From: Hyphomicrobiales bacterium
GTDB taxonomy: Bacteria > Pseudomonadota > Alphaproteobacteria > Rhizobiales > Rhizobiaceae
Reading direction: 5' to 3'
Length of the DNA: 64,000 nt
Assembly (NCBI GenBank): GCA_900469615.1
Contig: UBYA01000007.1
Location: 164,416-228,415, forward strand
The notes below the pieces were generated by a model. It worked only from the letters and a program-made list of their open reading frames with translations, was not told where the DNA came from and did no database searches. The position numbers and the translations under genes were made by a program. The stretch's first letter is position 1; each line of letters begins with the position of its first letter. This document shows positions 48,330 to 59,161 of this stretch, piece by piece.

Positions 48330-50090
48330 TTATCGCATTTCGTCGGGTGCTGCGGTCCCGGTTATACCAAGACCCGACTTCAAAACCGACGCGACAGCGT
48401 ACACCAGCCCAAGTCTGGCAATGCTCAATTCTCGGTTCTTATCGTTAACAAAACGTAATTCAGGTAAATCTTTACCTTTATTCCAGTGTCCGTGGAAGGA
48501 ACTTGCCAGATCATAAAGGTAAAAGGCGATGCGATGGGGCTCCTGAGACTGCGCCGCAGCTTCGACGATTCGCGGGAATTCCGCAATCTTGGCGACCAGC
48601 TGCAGTTCGGCCGGATCGGAGATCGCGCCGAGGACCGCCTTTGACAGATCGAGCGCGGCGATATCGAGATCCGGGAACGCCTCCTTGGCCTGACGGAAGA
48701 CCGACATGCAACGGGCATGCGCATACTGGACGTAGAAGACCGGGTTATCCTTCGACTGCTCCGTCACCTTGGCGAAATCGAAGTCCAGCGGCTCGGAGTT
48801 CTTCCGGTAAAGCATCATGAAGCGCACCGAATCGCGGCCGACTTCGTCGACGACTTCACGCAGAGTGACGAAATCGCCGGAGCGCTTCGACATCTTCACC
48901 GGCTCGCCATTGCGATACAGTTTGACGAGCTGGCACAGAAGCACCGTCAGCTTCGCAGCGCCTTCGGAAACGCCGCGTGCAACCGCTTCCAGCCGCTTGA
49001 CATAGCCGCCATGGTCGGCGCCGAGAATATAGATCATCTCGTTGAAGCCGCGATCGAACTTGTTCTTGAAGTAGGCGACGTCGGCGGCGAAGTAGGTATA
49101 GGAACCGTCAGACTTGATCAACGGACGGTCGATGTCGTCGCCCACCTCGGTCGAGCGGAACAGCGTCTGCTCGCGGTCTTCCCAATCTTCCGGCATCTGC
49201 CCCTTCGGCGGCGGCAGCGCACCCTTGTAGACATAGCCCTTGAAGGTCAAATCGTTGATCGCGGTGCGGATCAGCGCCGCGCCGTTGGCGTGCAGGGTAC
49301 GTTCCGAGAAGAACACGTCATGATGAACGTTCAGCGCATCGAGGTCTTCCCGGATCATCGCCATCATGGCGTCGATGGCGCGATCCTTGACGATGGGAAG
49401 CCATTGTTCTTCCGTCATTCCGCGCAGTTTTGTGCCAAATTCCCTGGCGAGCGCTTCGCCGACCGGAACCAGATAGTCGCCGGGGTAGAGGCCGGGCGGG
49501 ATCTCGCCGACCTGCTCGCCGAGCGCTTCGCGATAGCGAATGAAAACCGAGCGCGCCAGCACGTCGATCTGCGAGCCGGCATCGTTGATGTAATATTCCT
49601 TGGTGACGTCGTAGCCGGCAAAACCCAGCAGATTGGCGAGCGCATCGCCGACGACGGCGCCGCGGCAATGGCCGACATGCATCGGCCCGGTCGGGTTGGC
49701 CGAGACGTACTCGACATTGACCTTCTGCCCCTCGCCGAGCTTGGAACGGCCGAACTTCCCGCCCTCGGAGATCATCGTCGCCAGCAGCCGCTGCCAGTAG
49801 CCGACCGAAAGGCGAATATTGATGAAGCCCGGACCGGCGACCGAAACATCGGCGACGTCGGCATCTTCCTTCAGCTTGGCAACGATAATTTCGGCAAGCG
49901 CACGCGGATTCGTGCCCAGCGGCTTGGACAGCACCATGGCCGCATTCGTCGCGACATCGCCATGGCTGGCATCCCGCGGCGGCTCCACGCCAACACGTCC
50001 GAAGTCGAGCTCCGATCGCTTTTCCCGTACAATATCAATTTGTTCGAGAGCGTTCTTAATTCTTACTTCGAAGTCGGTGAAAAGGTTCAT
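48330..50090 (-). CDS. argS: Arginyl-tRNA synthetase
   Basis: A class I synthetase of 586 residues. The ATP site is [12 protein letters not shown] (the HIGH motif as HVGH) near residue 126 and V-K-M-S-K-R-S-G near 390. The C-terminal anticodon-binding domain is present. The ATG at 50090 gives M-N-L-F-T-D-F; an ATG at 50102 is possible. It lies 56 bases after dgt and may share its transcript. Confidence 0.95.
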   Translation of the reverse strand: MNLFTDFEVRIKNALEQIDIVREKRSELDFGRVGVEPPRDASHGDVATNAAMVLSKPLGTNPRALAEIIVAKLKEDADVADVSVAGPGFINIRLSVGYWQRLLATMISEGGKFGRSKLGEGQKVNVEYVSANPTGPMHVGHCRGAVVGDALANLLGFAGYDVTKEYYINDAGSQIDVLARSVFIRYREALGEQVGEIPPGLYPGDYLVPVGEALAREFGTKLRGMTEEQWLPIVKDRAIDAMMAMIREDLDALNVHHDVFFSERTLHANGAALIRTAINDLTFKGYVYKGALPPPKGQMPEDWEDREQTLFRSTEVGDDIDRPLIKSDGSYTYFAADVAYFKNKFDRGFNEMIYILGADHGGYVKRLEAVARGVSEGAAKLTVLLCQLVKLYRNGEPVKMSKRSGDFVTLREVVDEVGRDSVRFMMLYRKNSEPLDFDFAKVTEQSKDNPVFYVQYAHARCMSVFRQAKEAFPDLDIAALDLSKAVLGAISDPAELQLVAKIAEFPRIVEAAAQSQEPHRIAFYLYDLASSFHGHWNKGKDLPELRFVNDKNRELSIARLGLVYAVASVLKSGLGITGTAAPDEMR

Positions 50091-50146
50091 GATATGATCC
50101 ACGCAATTGCTTCGGCGAGCCGCTATCGGCCCGGCGCCGCCGCTGC

Positions 50147-51364
50147 CTACCGCAAATCGGGAGTCTGGTCAAACAGGCGCTTGTGGGCGCTGATGGCATA
50201 GGTGTCCGTCATCCCGGCCAGATAGTCGCCCACATGCCTTGCCTTGGCGGCGATGGCGAGGCCGGCGATATGGTCGACCCAATAGTGGCTCTGCATCTCC
50301 TTGGGATTGTCCATGTAGGCCTGGAACAGATCCGTGACGATCTGTGCTGCGCCTGCCCGAATGCGCATGATGTCGGGGTGGCGGTAGATGCGCTTGAACA
50401 GCATTTGCTTGATCAGCTTGTCCGTTTCCGCCATTTCCGGCGAGAAGGTCGCGATAACCCGGCCGGCCGCGCGGATATCCGCGACGTTGCCCGGCCTGAC
50501 CTCCGCGAGCGCCTGCTGCGAAACGGCGATGACGTCCTCGACCATGCGGGTGATCTGCCGGCGCATGATTTCATGGGTGAAACGGCTCGCTTCCAGATGC
50601 GGATAACGCGCCCTCACCTCGGCCATCAGTCCTGCGAGAAACGGCACGTCCTCCAGCATGTCGAATGTCAGATAGCCCGCACGCAGGCCATCGTCAATGT
50701 CATGCGTATTATAGGCGATATCGTCGGCGATCGCGGCGACCTGCGCCTCCAGGCTGGCAAAGGACGCGATTTCGAGATCGTGAATCTCGCAGTAATCGAG
50801 GATCGGCTGCGGCACCGGACCGCGGATACCCTTGCCGTCAGGCGTCATCAACGGGCCGTTGTGCTTGACCAGACCTTCAAGCGTTTCCCAGGTCAGGTTG
50901 AGTCCGTCGAAATCGGCATAACGCCGCTCGAGTTTGGTTACGATGCGCAAGGATTGTGCGTTGTGATCGAAGCCGCCATAGGGCAGCAGCACCTCGTGCA
51001 GTGCGTCCTCGCCGGTGTGACCGAACGGCGTGTGGCCGAAATCGTGAACCAGCGCGACACCTTCCGCAAGATCCTCATCAAGCTTCAGGGCGCGCGCCAG
51101 GGCACGGGCAATCTGCGCCACCTCGATCGTGTGCGTCAGCCGGGTCCGGTAGTGATCGCCGTCCTGGGCGATGAACACCTGCGTCTTGTGCTTCAGCCGC
51201 CGGAAGGCCGTGGTATGGACGATCCGGTCGCGATCGCGCTGGAATTCGGAGCGCGTCGGGCTGGATCCCTCCTCATAGAGCCTTCCCCGCGACGCCCAGG
51301 GATCGGTCGCATAGGCTGCCTTTTCCCCATACCCGAAACCCAATACATGCGTATCAATCGCCAT
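50147..51364 (-). CDS. dgt: Deoxyguanosinetriphosphate triphosphohydrolase-like protein
   Basis: An HD-domain enzyme of 405 residues that splits dNTPs into nucleoside and triphosphate. Seen: [21 protein letters not shown] near residue 66, and [12 protein letters not shown] near 96, the metal-binding HD pair. The ATG at 51364 gives M-A-I-D-T. It is divergent from erpA. Confidence 0.92.
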   Translation of the reverse strand: MAIDTHVLGFGYGEKAAYATDPWASRGRLYEEGSSPTRSEFQRDRDRIVHTTAFRRLKHKTQVFIAQDGDHYRTRLTHTIEVAQIARALARALKLDEDLAEGVALVHDFGHTPFGHTGEDALHEVLLPYGGFDHNAQSLRIVTKLERRYADFDGLNLTWETLEGLVKHNGPLMTPDGKGIRGPVPQPILDYCEIHDLEIASFASLEAQVAAIADDIAYNTHDIDDGLRAGYLTFDMLEDVPFLAGLMAEVRARYPHLEASRFTHEIMRRQITRMVEDVIAVSQQALAEVRPGNVADIRAAGRVIATFSPEMAETDKLIKQMLFKRIYRHPDIMRIRAGAAQIVTDLFQAYMDNPKEMQSHYWVDHIAGLAIAAKARHVGDYLAGMTDTYAISAHKRLFDQTPDLR

Positions 51365-51669
51365 TATCAATCCATTCCGGCATTTGGTTTCCACACCATC
51401 GCTGGCGTGCAGTCGATTCCGTGCAGTCGGTCAGCGGCATCGCCCGGCAATCCGGACCGCCGTGCGGCCCTTGAGCGTCCGGCCCATTGACGCCGCTTTA
51501 CGGCCTTCATACCTATAGATAAGAAAACAGCAAAACGGCGTGTGGCTCAACCACCAAACCAGAGCTGTCACCGGCCTGACTTTCATGATAAAGGCTATGG
51601 ATATCAGCCGTTTGAAAGTTTGGCGGCTTAGTGGTTCTCTCCGGATCTTGACCCCGGCAGGAGGAAGAT

Positions 51670-52002
51670 ATGACTGAGACAAGTGTTACCCTATCGGACG
51701 CAGCGGCCAAGCGAATCGCTGCCATCGTCGGCGCGGAAGCCGGAAAACGCGCGCTTCGCGTCGCGGTCGAAGGCGGCGGCTGCTCCGGCTTTTCCTATAA
51801 ATTCGACCTTGTCGACGGCCCCGGGGACGACGACGTGATCGTCGAAAAGGGCGACGCAACCGTGCTGATCGACCAGCTGTCGCTGGTCTATATGGCAGGC
51901 TCCGAGATCGATTTCGTCGATAACCTTCTTGGTCAATCCTTTCAGATCAAGAATCCGAATGCCGTCGCAAGCTGCGGATGCGGCACGAGTTTCGCGATCT
52001 GA
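51670..52002 (+). CDS. erpA: Iron-sulfur cluster insertion protein (HesB/IscA family)
   Basis: A 110-residue A-type carrier that delivers Fe-S clusters. The three ligand cysteines are present in G-G-C-S-G-F and S-C-G-C-G-T-S-F. CAGGAGGAAG lies ahead of the ATG. The pairing with xthA and the divergent dgt is the usual rhizobial order. Confidence 0.92.
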   Translation: MTETSVTLSDAAAKRIAAIVGAEAGKRALRVAVEGGGCSGFSYKFDLVDGPGDDDVIVEKGDATVLIDQLSLVYMAGSEIDFVDNLLGQSFQIKNPNAVASCGCGTSFAI

Positions 52003-52130
52003 ACCCCTCCGTCTTTTCCACAGTTTGATCACCGGCCGGGAGCCTGCGCTCCGGGCCGGTTTCCATATGGGCTGTAGTCAAGCCGACCGGGTGCGGATAC
52101 AACAGGGCGAAGCAAAGGAATGAGCCGCCC

Positions 52131-52922
52131 ATGAAAATCGCCACCTGGAACATCAACGGCGTCAAAGCGCGTATCGAGAACCTCTGCCAGTGGCTGAAGG
52201 ATTCGAGCCCGGACATCGCCTGCCTGCAGGAAATCAAGACGGTCGACGAAGGCTTTCCGCGGCTGGAGGTGGAGGCGCTCGGCTATCACGTCGAAACCCA
52301 CGGCCAGAAAGGTTTCAACGGTGTCGCCATTCTTTCCCGGATCAAGCCGGATGAGGTGATGCGTGGCCTGCCGGGCGGCGATGGCGACGAGCAGTCCCGT
52401 TTCATGGAATCCGTGTTTTCCGTGCCCGGACATGGTGTCCTGCGCGTCTGCTGCCTCTATCTGCCGAACGGCAATCCGGTCGATACGGAAAAATATCCCT
52501 ACAAGCTCGCCTGGATGGAGCGTCTGCGCAAATTCGCCTTGGATCGTCTGGCGCTGGAGGAGCCGCTGATTCTCGCCGGCGACTACAACGTCATTCCCGA
52601 GCCGCATGATTGCTTCGACCCGAAGGTGTGGGCGAGCGATGCGCTGTTTCTGCCGGAGACGCGCCGGGCATTTCGCCAGCTCGAACATCTCGGCTTTACC
52701 GACGCCGTGCGCGCGACGACGGATGCTGTCAAGCTCTACTCATTCTGGGACTACCAGGCCGGCGCCTGGCCCAAGAACAACGGCATTCGAATCGATCATC
52801 TGATGCTGTCGCCGGAAGCTGCCGACCGCCTCACCGCGACGGCCATCGAGAAGCATGTGCGCGCCTGGGAAAAACCCTCGGACCATGTGCCTGTCGTCGC
52901 GCATCTCGATTTCAGCGGCTGA
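52131..52922 (+). CDS. xthA: Exodeoxyribonuclease III
   Basis: A DNA repair AP endonuclease and 3'-exonuclease of 263 residues. Seen: M-K-I-A-T-W-N-I-N-G-V, the metal-binding L-Q-E-I-K at residues 33-37, G-D-Y-N-V-I-P near 150, and S-D-H-V-P-V-V near the end. It follows erpA by 128 bases on the same strand. Confidence 0.95.
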   Translation: MKIATWNINGVKARIENLCQWLKDSSPDIACLQEIKTVDEGFPRLEVEALGYHVETHGQKGFNGVAILSRIKPDEVMRGLPGGDGDEQSRFMESVFSVPGHGVLRVCCLYLPNGNPVDTEKYPYKLAWMERLRKFALDRLALEEPLILAGDYNVIPEPHDCFDPKVWASDALFLPETRRAFRQLEHLGFTDAVRATTDAVKLYSFWDYQAGAWPKNNGIRIDHLMLSPEAADRLTATAIEKHVRAWEKPSDHVPVVAHLDFSG

Positions 52923-53038
52923 AATCCGGACAGGAGCCGCCCTGCGCTTTTCATAGAATTGCTCCGGGCTTCAACCCGAGACGGAAAGGCTTGCCGGCGG
53001 GAGCAGCGCCCGAACGGCTGCGCCGAAAGGGCCGGCGG

Positions 53039-53842
53039 TCAATCTGAGCCGGCGACATCCAGCTGATGAGACATCGAGACCGCCACGCGACGATCGTTCT
53101 CATTGGCCAGCGAGAAGGCCTGCTCCTGCATGTCTTCCATCCAGCTGCAATCCTTCGGCTTGCACTTGTCGAGTGCCGCAGTCATGAAGGCCAGCCCACG
53201 GACCGACTGGCCCTCCTGGAAGAGAATATTGCCGAAGACGGCCATCGCTCCCGGATGGCCGCTCTTGCGCGCCTGGTTGAGCCACTTTTTGGCCTGCTGC
53301 ACGTTGACGGCACCGCCCTCGCCCGACAGCATCATCTGCGCAAGCTGAAACTGCGCCTCGGGAACGCCGAAGGTCGATGCAACCTGGAAATAGAGTTGGC
53401 GGGCCTGATTGAGGTCGATCTTGACCGGGCTGTTGGCAATGCCGGTCTTGTAGTAGCTTGCCAGAGCCAGCAGCGCATTGATGAAGAAGCCGGTGTCTTC
53501 GGACCCCGGCTCCACGCCCTGCTGGGCAATTTCGCTATAAATCTTGAAAGCTTCGAAATCGTTCTGCGCGACGCCATCGCCATCGGCATACATATTGGCG
53601 AGCGCCCAGCGCGAACCGGTATGACCCTTTTCGGCAGCATAACGGTAGGCTTCGACCGCTTCTTCCTTCTGGCCGTTCTTGTAGGCTTTGAAGCCGAATT
53701 TGAAGAGATCGAAAGGACCCGATTCCTTTGTGACCCCTGCATTGATATCGAATGCCCGGGCTTGACCCGCCACCGCCACCGCAGCGGCAAGAGACAGGCT
53801 GAGCATCATGACTCTCGCTGATATGAACTCGGACTTAAACAT
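53039..53842 (-). CDS. exoR: Exopolysaccharide regulator ExoR
   Basis: A periplasmic protein of 267 residues with Sel1-like repeats, the repressor that holds the ExoS/ChvI two-component system off and so controls succinoglycan, motility and symbiosis in rhizobia. The signal peptide ends G-Q-A-R-A before F-D-I-N-A-G. Repeats of the A-x-x-x-Y-x-x-A-A-x-x-G-x type run from residue 60 (A-Y-R-Y-A-A-E-K-G-H). Length and sequence plan match S. meliloti ExoR (268). The ATG at 53842 fits the signal peptide; longer frames lack one. Confidence 0.92.
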   Translation of the reverse strand: MFKSEFISARVMMLSLSLAAAVAVAGQARAFDINAGVTKESGPFDLFKFGFKAYKNGQKEEAVEAYRYAAEKGHTGSRWALANMYADGDGVAQNDFEAFKIYSEIAQQGVEPGSEDTGFFINALLALASYYKTGIANSPVKIDLNQARQLYFQVASTFGVPEAQFQLAQMMLSGEGGAVNVQQAKKWLNQARKSGHPGAMAVFGNILFQEGQSVRGLAFMTAALDKCKPKDCSWMEDMQEQAFSLANENDRRVAVSMSHQLDVAGSD

Positions 53843-54524
53843 AACAGTCGATTTCTTTCGCTCCATTCGGACCCGCCACGGCATTCGGGTGCGCGCCGCC
53901 GGATTCACGAATGTTCTCCCTGATGGCGCACGACACCGGATCATCCTTCGAAAGGATGTTTCCCATGGCATTCAACCGAGGCTGCTTGCCACAATTGCGA
54001 GCATAGCTTGCAATTATGTCCAAACCAGCATTTGTGCGTCCGTTATCGTATCCCGCCGCCGAAGCAGCGTTCTCGTCCGCTTTCCGATGAGTGAGATCGA
54101 ACATCGTCAGGCTGACGACTTTCCTTGGCAGACAAAGACTTTTCCGCTGCGTCGGAAGCGCGGTGGCTCCGATCCCGGATTGTTGCTTATGCCAAAGTGG
54201 AAGTTCACCCATCGACCGCTTACGCACTTTCTACAAAGCTTGCCCCTGTGCCCACGTAATCGCTGCTCCCCATTTGTGGCGGGAAATGGACAAATTGTAA
54301 TCTGATCACGCGCCTGCAAAGTCTTGAAATAGAGTGTTGCTAATTCGTCACAAAGATTTTACCGGACTTGAGATTGCCTTAACCATAAATCGCGCAAACG
54401 GATGGTTTTGCCATCGATTGTTTGTCCGCCCCGACAAGAAAACGTCGCGAGACCCGCATGGGCTCGCGACGCCGGTGGTGAATAAAGAGATTTTGGAAAG
54501 CCCCTTCGATCCAAGGGCTTATCG
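53843..54524. other. Long gap upstream of exoR
   Basis: About 680 bases with no convincing gene. It should hold the exoR promoter; I cannot fix it. A weak hairpin (AAGCCC...GGGCTT, 54498-54520) lies just after the FadL-like gene on the minus strand and may end it. Confidence 0.5.
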
Positions 54525-55787
54525 TCAGAAGCTAACCTTCACCGAAGTCTGAAGAGCCGCAAACAAGTCGTTGCCGAAGCTGTAGGTCGCATCGTCGCCG
54601 TAAACGATGCCGCCGCGAGTGACCGGTCCGGACTTGCCGCTGGTCATCAGGCCCAGAGCGCCGCCGAAATTGAACTGGACATGTTCGGTCGCCTTATAGG
54701 CAACGCCTGCACCGAGGGTCCAGGAGTCCGAGTTGATGCCATAGCCGTCGCTCGTCCCGCGATCCCAGGTCAGGCTGACGGCGCCGCTCCATTTGTCATT
54801 GAACTTGTGTCCGACGCCCCCAGTGATGGTCCAGCCGTCGCGATACAGGAGATCGAGCGAAGTCAGTTCCGTCGGGCTGCCGGTCTTGCAGGAGGCGGCA
54901 CCACGCGTCGAGCTTGGGCACAGCGCAATGCTCTGCAGCACGCTCCAATTCGTCCACTTGACCGAACCGAAGGCGAGCCAATCCGGTGCGATGCCGGTCT
55001 GTACCTTCCATTCCAGCGAATCGGGAGCATCGGCCGAGCCGAAAACGGAGGTAAGCTTGCCGCCGAACCCCGGAGCGACTGGCGGCGGCACCTCGGTCAG
55101 ATCGACGCTGCCCTTCAGGTTGTCGTATTTGACCCGGCTATTGTAGACGAGGCTGGTGCGGAAGGCATATTCCGGAATTTCGTAGGCCACACCGGCGCGC
55201 CAGCCCCAGCCGTGACCGTCGACATCAAGCGAACCCACGCCGTTATAGATCGCGGATATCGGTGCCGGCGTGTCGTAAACCAGGCGCGACTTATATCCGC
55301 TGACCTCCTGGTAGAAGCCGCCGCCGATCAGGCGCAGCTGTCCCGGACCGGCATCGAACTTGTAGGAACAGGTGGCCGAGTAGTTGTTGGTGCGGACTTT
55401 GGTTTCGATTTCGTTGTTGGCGCCCGCCCAGTTCTGGCCTTCGTTCAAATGTCCGCCGAACGGCTGCGAGTAGTCGGCCATGCAATCGATGTCGTCGGTG
55501 ATGCCGATCTTGAAGCCGACATAGGGAATTGCGTAATTTTCCGACGCGCCGACCGAGCGGCTGCGGCCGTTGAGATTACCGTCGGATGGATTGATATCCT
55601 TGGCATTCTTCAGCTTGCGATCGGGCATCACATAGGTCACGCCCGACTCGAAGACGTATCGCCCCTTGTCGAAGAGCAGATCGATGTCATAGCCGCCGCG
55701 ATCAAGACCACCCGCGAAGGCAGCGCTTGCAAATGACGAGCCGATGACGAGTGTAACTGCGCCCCTCAACATGACAGAAAATGCCAT
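54525..55787 (-). CDS. FadL/OmpP1-family outer-membrane protein
   Basis: A beta-barrel protein of 420 residues. The signal peptide ends A-S-A-A-F-A before G-G-L-D-R-G-G-Y, and the C-terminus is a beta strand ending in Phe (V-K-V-S-F), as in outer-membrane proteins. The layout resembles FadL-type transporters of long-chain fatty acids or other hydrophobic compounds. GGGGGAG lies ahead of the ATG at 55787; a longer frame to 55973 has no signal peptide. Substrate not known. It has its own promoter in the gap upstream. Confidence 0.85.
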   Translation of the reverse strand: MAFSVMLRGAVTLVIGSSFASAAFAGGLDRGGYDIDLLFDKGRYVFESGVTYVMPDRKLKNAKDINPSDGNLNGRSRSVGASENYAIPYVGFKIGITDDIDCMADYSQPFGGHLNEGQNWAGANNEIETKVRTNNYSATCSYKFDAGPGQLRLIGGGFYQEVSGYKSRLVYDTPAPISAIYNGVGSLDVDGHGWGWRAGVAYEIPEYAFRTSLVYNSRVKYDNLKGSVDLTEVPPPVAPGFGGKLTSVFGSADAPDSLEWKVQTGIAPDWLAFGSVKWTNWSVLQSIALCPSSTRGAASCKTGSPTELTSLDLLYRDGWTITGGVGHKFNDKWSGAVSLTWDRGTSDGYGINSDSWTLGAGVAYKATEHVQFNFGGALGLMTSGKSGPVTRGGIVYGDDATYSFGNDLFAALQTSVKVSF

Positions 55788-56139
55788 TGTGTCTCCCCCA
55801 CTGGTGCATTCATTTGCCCGATTGTTGCGACGATCGCCCGAGTTGGCAATGTGGCCGAAAAGAGCGCCAAGCATGGAAAAGAGTGATTGATTTACGTAAG
55901 AAAATGAACTCCGCCTCGGAAAATCCGCTAAATTAGGTAAATTTTTCTTTTTCAGCGCCATTTTTATCACCACATAGATTCTCGTTCTTCACGGCAACAA
56001 TTCTGTAACAATCTGACAACAGTTCAGCTTTTCGAGAATGCCTACCGAAATTAGGGGTAATCTGTTTCGCCTGTGCGAAACTGGCGGCGGATCGAAATCG
56101 GCAATCCGATCAATCCACATCGAATCGAACGGATAAACG
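55788..56139. other. Gap between the FadL-like gene and valS
   Basis: About 350 AT-rich bases that should carry the FadL-like gene's promoter. No gene or clear operator was found. Confidence 0.5.
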
Positions 56140-56172
56140 AAAAGGCACGCGGCGAAGGCCGCGTGCCTTTTC
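56140..56172. terminator. Terminator of valS
   Basis: AAAAGGCACGCGGC pairs with GCCGCGTGCCTTTT across a short GAAG-type loop, with A and T runs on both sides, so it may act both ways; valS is the gene that ends here. Confidence 0.85.
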
Positions 56173-56196
56173 TCAAATGTTCGCGCTTTTCGTTTT

Positions 56197-59040
56197 CTAG
56201 CCGGCTTCGCTCACGCGGGCCAGCGCCACCTTGAGGCTGGCCTGCTGCCCCTCCAGCTCGCCGAGACGCTCGCGCTCCGCTGCGACCACGTCGGGGTTCG
56301 CGTTGGCAACGAATTTCTCGTTCGAAAGCTTGCCGGCGATGCGCGCAATCTCCTGCTCGTTCTTGGCGATCGCCTTTTCGAGACGTGCCTTTTCGGCGGA
56401 AAGATCGATGAGGCTGCCGAGCGGCAGGCAGACGGTCGCCTCGCCGACGACGATCTGCGCGGCACCCTTCGGTGCGGTATCGGCAAGCGAGATGGTTTCG
56501 ACGCGTGCCAGCCGCTTGATGGCGGCATCGTGACGGAACAGGCGCTCGCGCGTCAGGCTATTGGCGTCGACAACGACCAGCGGCGCGGTGGCGGCGGGCG
56601 GCACGTTCATTTCCGAGCGAACCGAACGAATGCCGGAGACGAGGTCGATCAGCCAATTGATTTCGTCGGCGGCAACATCGTCGGCATAGGAAGGCGCCGG
56701 CCAATCGGCATGGCAGATCAGGCCTTCACGCTCCTTGCCCTCACCCGCCGTATGCGCCCAAAGCTCTTCGGTCATGAAGGGCATGAACGGATGCAGCAGC
56801 TTGTAGGTCTCTTCGAGAACGTAGGCCGCGCAGGACTGGGCCTCCGCCTTGGCGTTCTCGTCGGCGCCATTGAAGATCGGCTTCAGGAGTTCGAGATACC
56901 AGTCGCAGAACTGATTCCAGATGAAGCGATACAGCACGCTTGCGGCATCGTTGAAGCGGAAGCTTTCCAGCGCCTCGGTGACGTCGCGCTCAGCGCGCGC
57001 CAGCTCCGTCAGAATCCAGCGATTGACGGTGAGTTCGGCGGCTTCCGGCACGAAGTGCGGATCGCTCTTGGCGCCGTTCATCTCGGCAAAGCGCGTGGCG
57101 TTCCACAGCTTGGTGCCGAAATTGCGGTAGCCGGCGATACGGGCCGGATCGAGCTTCACGTCGCGGCCCTGCGCGGCCATGATCGCCAGCGTGAAACGCA
57201 GCGAATCGGCGCCGTACTGATCGATCAGTTCGAGCGGGTCGATGACGTTGCCCTTGGACTTCGACATCTTCTGCCCGTTCTTGTCGCGCACCAGGGCGTG
57301 GACATAAACGGTGCTGAACGGCTCGACGGGCTCGCCGTTCTCGTCCTTCATGAAATGAAGGCCCATCATCATCATGCGGGCAACCCAGAAGAAGATGATG
57401 TCGAAACCGGTTACGAGGACGTTCGTCGGATAATAGCGCGCCAGTTCCGGCGTTTCGTCCGGCCAGCCGAGCGTCGAGAATGGCCAGAGTGCGGAAGAGA
57501 ACCAGGTGTCGAGCACGTCTTCGTCGCGCGTCAGGATTTCGCCCGGCTTGAAGTTCTCCAGCAAGTCCTCGACATAGGCCTTCATCGGCCCTTCATGCGA
57601 GAGGTAATGCTGGATCGCCGCCTGGAGCGCCTCTTCCTCGGTCTTTTCGACGAAGACCTGGCCATCCGGTCCGTACCAGGCGGGAATCTGATGCCCCCAC
57701 CACAGCTGGCGGGAAACGCACCATGGCTGGATATTTTCCATCCAGTCGTAATAGGTCTTGTCCCAGCTCTTCGGGACGAGCTTGGTGCGGCCTTCGCGGA
57801 CGGAGGCAATCGCCGGTTCTGCGAGCGTCTTGGCATCGACGTACCATTGCTCGGTCAAACGCGGCTCGATCGGCACGCCGCCACGGTCGCCATGCGGAAC
57901 CATGTGCTTGTGCGGCTCGACCTTGTCGAGCAGCCCCGATTCCTCGAAGATGCGAACGATGATCTTGCGGGCTTCGAAACGATCGGTGCCCTCCAGCTCA
58001 TCCCAGGCGCCGTGCAGGGCGGCAGGATTGTCGAGACCTTCCAGGAAATCCTCGTTGTCCTTGATGGTGATGCGCGCATCGGGCGTCAGGACGTTGACGA
58101 GGCGCAGGCCACGGCGCTTGCCGACGTCGAAGTCGTTGAAATCATGCGCCGGCGTCATCTTGACCGCGCCCGTTCCAGCCGTCGGATCCGGATATTCGTC
58201 AGCGACGATCGGGATGCGGCGGCCGACGATCGGCAGAATGACGTGCTTGCCGACGATCGACTTGTAACGCTCGTCTTCGGGATTGACCGCGATGCCGGTG
58301 TCGCCGAGCATCGTCTCGGGGCGGGTGGTGGCGACGACGAGATAATCGCGCGTTTCCCATTCCGTCGCCTTGCCATCGTCATCGAAGGCAACCGGATGCT
58401 GATAGGTGACGCCCGGCTCCAGCGGATAGCGCAGATACCAGAGATTGCCGTTGACCTCGTGCTGTTCGACCTCGATGTCTGAAATTGCGGTCAGCATCTT
58501 CGGATCCCAGTTGACCAGCCGCTTGTCGCGATAGATCAGGCCTTCCTTGTAGAGCGTGACGAAGACCTCAAGAACAGCCTTGGACAAGCCCTCGTCCATG
58601 GTGAAACGCTCGCGCGACCAGTCGCAGGAAGCGCCGAGGCGCTTGAGCTGATTGAAGATCAAGCCGCCCGATTCCGCTTTCCATTCCCAGACCTTCTCGA
58701 TGAAGGCCTCGCGGCCCATCGTATGGCGGTCGGGTTGCTGTCTCTCGGCGAGCCGACGCTCGACGACCATCTGCGTGGCGATGCCGGCATGATCCATGCC
58801 CGGCTGCCAGAGGACGTCCTTGCCGCGCATGCGCTCGAACCGGACCATGATGTCCTGCAGCGTGTTGTTCAGCGCATGGCCCATATGCAGCGAACCGGTC
58901 ACGTTCGGCGGCGGAATGACGATGGTGAAGGTTTCCGCGCCCGGCTTGGCGTTCGCACCGGCGCGAAAAGCGTCGGCCTCATCCCATTTTTGGGCGATCT
59001 TCGGTTCGACGGTGGCGGAATCATAGGTTTTGTCGAGCAT
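56197..59040 (-). CDS. valS: Valyl-tRNA synthetase
   Basis: A class I synthetase of 947 residues. The HIGH motif is P-P-P-N-V-T-G-S-L-H-M-G-H near residue 41-53 and K-M-S-K-S-K-G-N near 585. The editing domain lies between (T-T-R-P-E-T-M-L-G-D) and the C-terminal coiled coil closes the protein. The ATG at 59040 gives M-L-D-K-T-Y; the longer frame to 59355 runs into the PopZ gene. Confidence 0.95.
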   Translation of the reverse strand: MLDKTYDSATVEPKIAQKWDEADAFRAGANAKPGAETFTIVIPPPNVTGSLHMGHALNNTLQDIMVRFERMRGKDVLWQPGMDHAGIATQMVVERRLAERQQPDRHTMGREAFIEKVWEWKAESGGLIFNQLKRLGASCDWSRERFTMDEGLSKAVLEVFVTLYKEGLIYRDKRLVNWDPKMLTAISDIEVEQHEVNGNLWYLRYPLEPGVTYQHPVAFDDDGKATEWETRDYLVVATTRPETMLGDTGIAVNPEDERYKSIVGKHVILPIVGRRIPIVADEYPDPTAGTGAVKMTPAHDFNDFDVGKRRGLRLVNVLTPDARITIKDNEDFLEGLDNPAALHGAWDELEGTDRFEARKIIVRIFEESGLLDKVEPHKHMVPHGDRGGVPIEPRLTEQWYVDAKTLAEPAIASVREGRTKLVPKSWDKTYYDWMENIQPWCVSRQLWWGHQIPAWYGPDGQVFVEKTEEEALQAAIQHYLSHEGPMKAYVEDLLENFKPGEILTRDEDVLDTWFSSALWPFSTLGWPDETPELARYYPTNVLVTGFDIIFFWVARMMMMGLHFMKDENGEPVEPFSTVYVHALVRDKNGQKMSKSKGNVIDPLELIDQYGADSLRFTLAIMAAQGRDVKLDPARIAGYRNFGTKLWNATRFAEMNGAKSDPHFVPEAAELTVNRWILTELARAERDVTEALESFRFNDAASVLYRFIWNQFCDWYLELLKPIFNGADENAKAEAQSCAAYVLEETYKLLHPFMPFMTEELWAHTAGEGKEREGLICHADWPAPSYADDVAADEINWLIDLVSGIRSVRSEMNVPPAATAPLVVVDANSLTRERLFRHDAAIKRLARVETISLADTAPKGAAQIVVGEATVCLPLGSLIDLSAEKARLEKAIAKNEQEIARIAGKLSNEKFVANANPDVVAAERERLGELEGQQASLKVALARVSEAG

Positions 59041-59104
59041 TTTTTGACCGGATCTAGAGGACTGGGTGATGCGGGTTGTAAATAGGATGGCCGTGGGCAA
59101 GTCA

Positions 59105-59135
59105 ATAAAAAAGCCGCCCCGGAGCCGGAGCGGCG
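59105..59135 (-). terminator. Terminator of the PopZ-like gene
   Basis: On the minus strand a G+C-rich stem with GCCGC and GCGGC arms (59113-59133) is followed by TTTTTT. It ends the DUF2497 gene ahead of valS. Confidence 0.8.
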
Positions 59136-59161
59136 GATCGGTTACCCGAAGCTCAGGCGTG

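Noticed and set aside
56530..58482. Plus-strand open frame of 650 codons opposite valS
   Set aside because: Antisense shadow of a well-conserved synthetase gene; no recognisable domain.
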